Made by a program: the position numbers and the translations under genes
Notes under the pieces: model-generated
Databases searched by the model: none
The model's input: the letters and a program-made list of their open reading frames with translations, nothing else
Told to the model about the DNA's origin: nothing
Source of the DNA: Planctomycetota bacterium
GTDB taxonomy: Bacteria > Planctomycetota > Phycisphaerae > UBA1845
NCBI GenBank assembly: GCA_022566435.1
Contig: JADFIX010000243.1
Span: 1 to 6,453, forward strand
DNA length: 6,453 nucleotides
Direction: 5' to 3'
Shown: positions 3,907 through 6,453 of the stretch, one piece after another
How positions within the stretch are numbered: position 1 is the first letter of the stretch
Layout: every line of letters starts with the position of its first letter

Positions 3907-6453
3907 ATGCAAATGATGCGAAGTCTGTTCACGGTCGTATTGTTGTCGGCGAGCGGTATCGCGGCTCACACGGCATACGGGCAGCAGTGCAGTAATCCAC
4001 CCGCAAAACCTGACCTCGTCATTAACGGAATCAGTTTGGAGGGGTACGATCATGAGCTGGTTGTCCGGTTCATAAACGCAGGAACGGCATGGGCCGATCC
4101 AGTTAGGCTTCTCGTTTTTGTGGATGGGCAAGAGCTGTTCAACCAAAACATCTTCAACTGGCTTTCTCAAGAGTCTATCGTTGCGACAGGAATTCACCTA
4201 CTCGGAGGGCAGCGCCATATCGTCGTTCGAGTCGATTCGGATGACACGGAAGACGAGGAAAACGAACTGAACAACGTACTCTCTACGACGCTCAACGTGG
4301 TAAGACGGGATGGGTTCGACTTGACCGTGGATGCCTTGATTGACGAACAAACCGATCTGCTCTCCGTCGTCGTGGGAAACCGCGGTAATGCTCCAACAAA
4401 CGGCGGGGAATCCATAACCATTCGTGTTGAAGATGTGACGACCGGAGCAGTCTTCCTGGGGTGGGTAAACGCAACGCTTAATCTACTTCTCCCAGGCGAA
4501 ACGCAGACTATCCCCACGTCGATTGTGATCGTTCCGGAGGCCGACACACGCGTCGCATTCTGGACGATGCCCGCCGACGATCTCGACAACACGAACGATG
4601 CGGTCGTCCGTCGTCACATGGCCGCGAGCGCCGTCAACACTCTCTACGACGATTACCTTAACGTCAATCCGAACGTCGAGGCGGCGATCGAGTGGTATCC
4701 ACTATGGGTAGACCCCCAAAACCCCGCGCCGGATCCGATTCCATTCGTGGATTGGGCCACTCAGTTGCCGGACATGGAAACGCGCCTGCGAGAACTGCTC
4801 CTCGACGTCGAGCAAGGCCGCCCCTTGCCATTTGCTAACGATCTCCCTCAGGCCTTGCCCGATTCGAACAGCCTCACCGAGGATGAGGCGGAAGAGCTCT
4901 ATCTGGGCATCCTGGCCCACACGTTGTGGTTCGAAGTCCGTGGAAACGATGTTTTGCCTGGCAAGAATTGGTCGTTGGCCGCGCTCGACGCCGAGCAACT
5001 GGGGATGACGTCGTTACGTAGTCGGCTCTCAATCCGCTCTAGTAATCCGTCACACAATCCACCTGGGTTTAACATATTGCATCCGCTCAACGGTCGTGTG
5101 CTGTACGACTTCATGTCCCAAACGGGAATTCTTGACGCGGACGAGGCGCAGACCGTCTGGAATCTTGTCGGTTGGACGCGGTCGCATATGGCACATAGCA
5201 ACGGGATCGGATACTCTGCGCGGTTCACCGGCGAAAGCAAAGCTTTCCCGCCCGCGGAGGAACCATTATATGTTTCCAATGGTTGTGGCGGAATGAACGG
5301 ATTCATCTATTCGCTACTCCCCCTGCTCGGGATACCGGTGGACGGCAGAGGAACCGAGCTTGCGGTGAGCGGAAGCGGTCCGTGGCTGCCACACAGCGCT
5401 TTCATTCTTCCTACCATCAGGAAGACGCCTGCGGATGACCCCGGCATCGCGGTATCTCACAGTGACAACATCAACATAAACGGCTATCCGTCATTTGGCT
5501 TGTCCTTCGTTCCTCCCAATGAGATCTTCTTTTCGATTACCGAATACGAGTGTCTCAAGGCGTTCTTTCCGGATATTTGTCCAGGTGAATGTGATGCCAG
5601 CCCGCCTGTGGGGTGTACGCAGAATCCGGCTTGTTCGCAAGGCACGCAGCCCTGTGAGTTGCGAAACTCTTATAACGGCCGCCGGGCTTGGACTCTACGG
5701 GGCAAAGAACACCTTTCAGGCGAGTGGGTGCACCGCTATTACGATCCGAACCAAGGACCAATCGTGGCGGAGGACTACATGACGTGTCCCAACGGCAATC
5801 TGACGCAGTGCTACGTGGATGATTTGCTCACACAGGACGAACGCACCGATTTTCTTGCGGATCTTGACGCGGCAAGTTGCGAATACGGCAACAGTAGTGA
5901 CCCGATGACATGGAACACCATCGATCGTTTGAAGCAGATCCATTTCGGCGGTTCTCGTTTTACGTTTCTGGTGGATTGCAACGAGAACGGCGTGAGTGAT
6001 GACGACGATATAGGCGGCGGGACGTCAACTGACTCAAATGCCAACGGGGTACCGGACGAATGCGAGCCGGACTGTGGATCAAATTGCGACGATGGCAATG
6101 ACTGCACGGACGACACCTGTACCGGCATATGCCTCAACACGATTGACGATACCAACATGTGCTCCGATGGTCAGTTCTGTACGACAGGTGAATCATGTAC
6201 CGCGGGCGTTTGCGGCGGCGGATCGGCGACCGACTGCAGTGCCTTAGACGATCAATGCAGCGTAGGGGTGTGCAACGAGGCGACGAGCGCTTGCGAAGCG
6301 CAACCGATCAACGAAGGTCTCTCCTGTGACGACGACTACGCATGCACCGAGATTGATGTGTGCGCGAGCGGTTCCTGTGTGGGGTCGACGATCCCCGGCT
6401 GTAAGATCTGCAGTACCACCCCCGGTTGTTTCAATGGCAATGCGTGCACGGAC
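3907..6453 (+). CDS. Secreted multidomain protein: CARDB x2, transglutaminase-like core, dockerin-like segment, Cys-rich repeats (3' partial)
   Basis: The frame is open for 849 codons and runs off the right edge. Residues 1-25 are a signal peptide (MRSLFTVVLLSASGIAA, likely cleavage AYG|QQ at 25/26). Residues 34-132 and 138-238 resemble two CARDB adhesion domains (KPDLVINGISL...ENELNNVL; VVVGNRGNAPTNGG...DNTND). Residues 410-535 resemble a transglutaminase-like core. A helix with VWNLVGWTRSHMAH precedes NGCGGMNGFIY and LLGIPVDGRG (candidate nucleophile Cys460), followed by PHSAFIL (His496) and a candidate Asp at 510/511 or 520. Residues 690-720 form a paired calcium segment (DCNENGVSDDDDIGGG, then SNANGVPDECE) like dockerin repeats. 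Residues 720-849 hold 21 cysteines in CDDGN-CTDD-C style units and continue past the window. Inferred role: an exported surface or extracellular protein that binds partners through CARDB folds and may crosslink or cleave proteins. The enzymatic call is tentative because the fold is judged from motif spacing only. Codon use is mixed but the frame is intact. Confidence 0.85.
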   Translation, partial: MQMMRSLFTVVLLSASGIAAHTAYGQQCSNPPAKPDLVINGISLEGYDHELVVRFINAGTAWADPVRLLVFVDGQELFNQNIFNWLSQESIVATGIHLLGGQRHIVVRVDSDDTEDEENELNNVLSTTLNVVRRDGFDLTVDALIDEQTDLLSVVVGNRGNAPTNGGESITIRVEDVTTGAVFLGWVNATLNLLLPGETQTIPTSIVIVPEADTRVAFWTMPADDLDNTNDAVVRRHMAASAVNTLYDDYLNVNPNVEAAIEWYPLWVDPQNPAPDPIPFVDWATQLPDMETRLRELLLDVEQGRPLPFANDLPQALPDSNSLTEDEAEELYLGILAHTLWFEVRGNDVLPGKNWSLAALDAEQLGMTSLRSRLSIRSSNPSHNPPGFNILHPLNGRVLYDFMSQTGILDADEAQTVWNLVGWTRSHMAHSNGIGYSARFTGESKAFPPAEEPLYVSNGCGGMNGFIYSLLPLLGIPVDGRGTELAVSGSGPWLPHSAFILPTIRKTPADDPGIAVSHSDNININGYPSFGLSFVPPNEIFFSITEYECLKAFFPDICPGECDASPPVGCTQNPACSQGTQPCELRNSYNGRRAWTLRGKEHLSGEWVHRYYDPNQGPIVAEDYMTCPNGNLTQCYVDDLLTQDERTDFLADLDAASCEYGNSSDPMTWNTIDRLKQIHFGGSRFTFLVDCNENGVSDDDDIGGGTSTDSNANGVPDECEPDCGSNCDDGNDCTDDTCTGICLNTIDDTNMCSDGQFCTTGESCTAGVCGGGSATDCSALDDQCSVGVCNEATSACEAQPINEGLSCDDDYACTEIDVCASGSCVGSTIPGCKICSTTPGCFNGNACTD
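5134..5511 (+). other. Transglutaminase-like core within the gene at 3907
   Basis: Residues 410-535 follow the order seen in transglutaminase-like (PF01841-type) domains. An amphipathic helix (DEAQTVWNLVGWTRSHMAH) is followed by a Gly-Cys turn leading into a hydrophobic helix that ends in LGIPV (Cys460, GIP at 475-477). A His starts the next strand (PHSAFILP, His496). The third catalytic position could be Asp510, Asp511 or Asp520 (SHSDN). The Trp often found after the Cys is absent. It might be an inactive relative or a papain-fold peptidase. Confidence 0.45.
5974..6453 (+). other. Dockerin-like calcium segment and cysteine-rich repeats within the gene at 3907
   Basis: Residues 690-720 have two Asp/Asn-Gly loops spaced like a dockerin pair: DCNENGVSD and DSNANGVPDECE. 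From residue 720 on, cysteines occur about every six residues (21 in 130), in units such as CDDGNDCTDDTC and SCDDDYACTEIDVCASGSCV. The pattern matches Dicty_CTDC-like disulfide repeats. It probably forms a rigid, protease-resistant extracellular stalk, and the number of repeats cannot be known from here. Confidence 0.7.

Noticed and set aside
6067..6453. Spaced repeated units in the cysteine-rich region considered as a CRISPR or DNA tandem repeat
   Set aside because: The repetition is at the protein level only; the nucleotide units are not near-identical and there is no constant spacer length.

Overview
This window looks like an accessory chromosomal stretch from a bacterium that secretes very large, calcium-binding, cysteine-rich proteins. 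The best guess is a planctomycete. The clues are the paired DCNxNGxxD...NxNGxPDEC segment, the CDDGN-CTDD-C type cysteine repeats, and a C-terminal Cys-Gly-Gly / hydrophobic / Arg-rich sorting tail. Myxococcota and related groups share some of these traits, so the phylum is an inference from style, not from a marker gene.

Layout. (1) Bases 1-1953, plus strand: the C-terminal 650 residues of a secreted surface protein. It has an Ig-like domain, thrombospondin-type-3 and EF-hand-like calcium loops, and a C-terminal sorting tail. (2) Bases 2044-2421, minus strand: a possible small lipoprotein, with a candidate promoter at 2464-2491. (3) Bases 2499-3331, plus strand: a patchwork of broken genes. 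It holds two frame-shifted pieces of an IS21-type IstA transposase, an in-frame joined piece that looks like an IS1634-family transposase, then the last 45 residues of a cysteine-rich secreted protein. (4) Bases 3332-3906: no gene recognised. This stretch has a 50-base imperfect palindrome of REP type, a terminator-like hairpin, a possible promoter and a leader hairpin. (5) Bases 3907-6453, plus strand: the first 849 residues of a second secreted protein, open at the right edge. It has a signal peptide, two CARDB-like domains, a transglutaminase-like core, a dockerin-like calcium segment and the start of a long cysteine-rich region.

How the parts relate. The two large genes probably encode exported, surface-attached or extracellular proteins that fold around calcium and disulfides. 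The orphan cysteine-rich tail at 3194-3331 is of the same type as the tail of the gene at 3907. This suggests a cluster of related secreted proteins, one of which was destroyed by insertion-sequence activity and deletion. No defence system, CRISPR array, rRNA or tRNA was seen. The least ordinary item is the domain order CARDB-CARDB-transglutaminase-like-dockerin-like-Cys-rich in the last gene.
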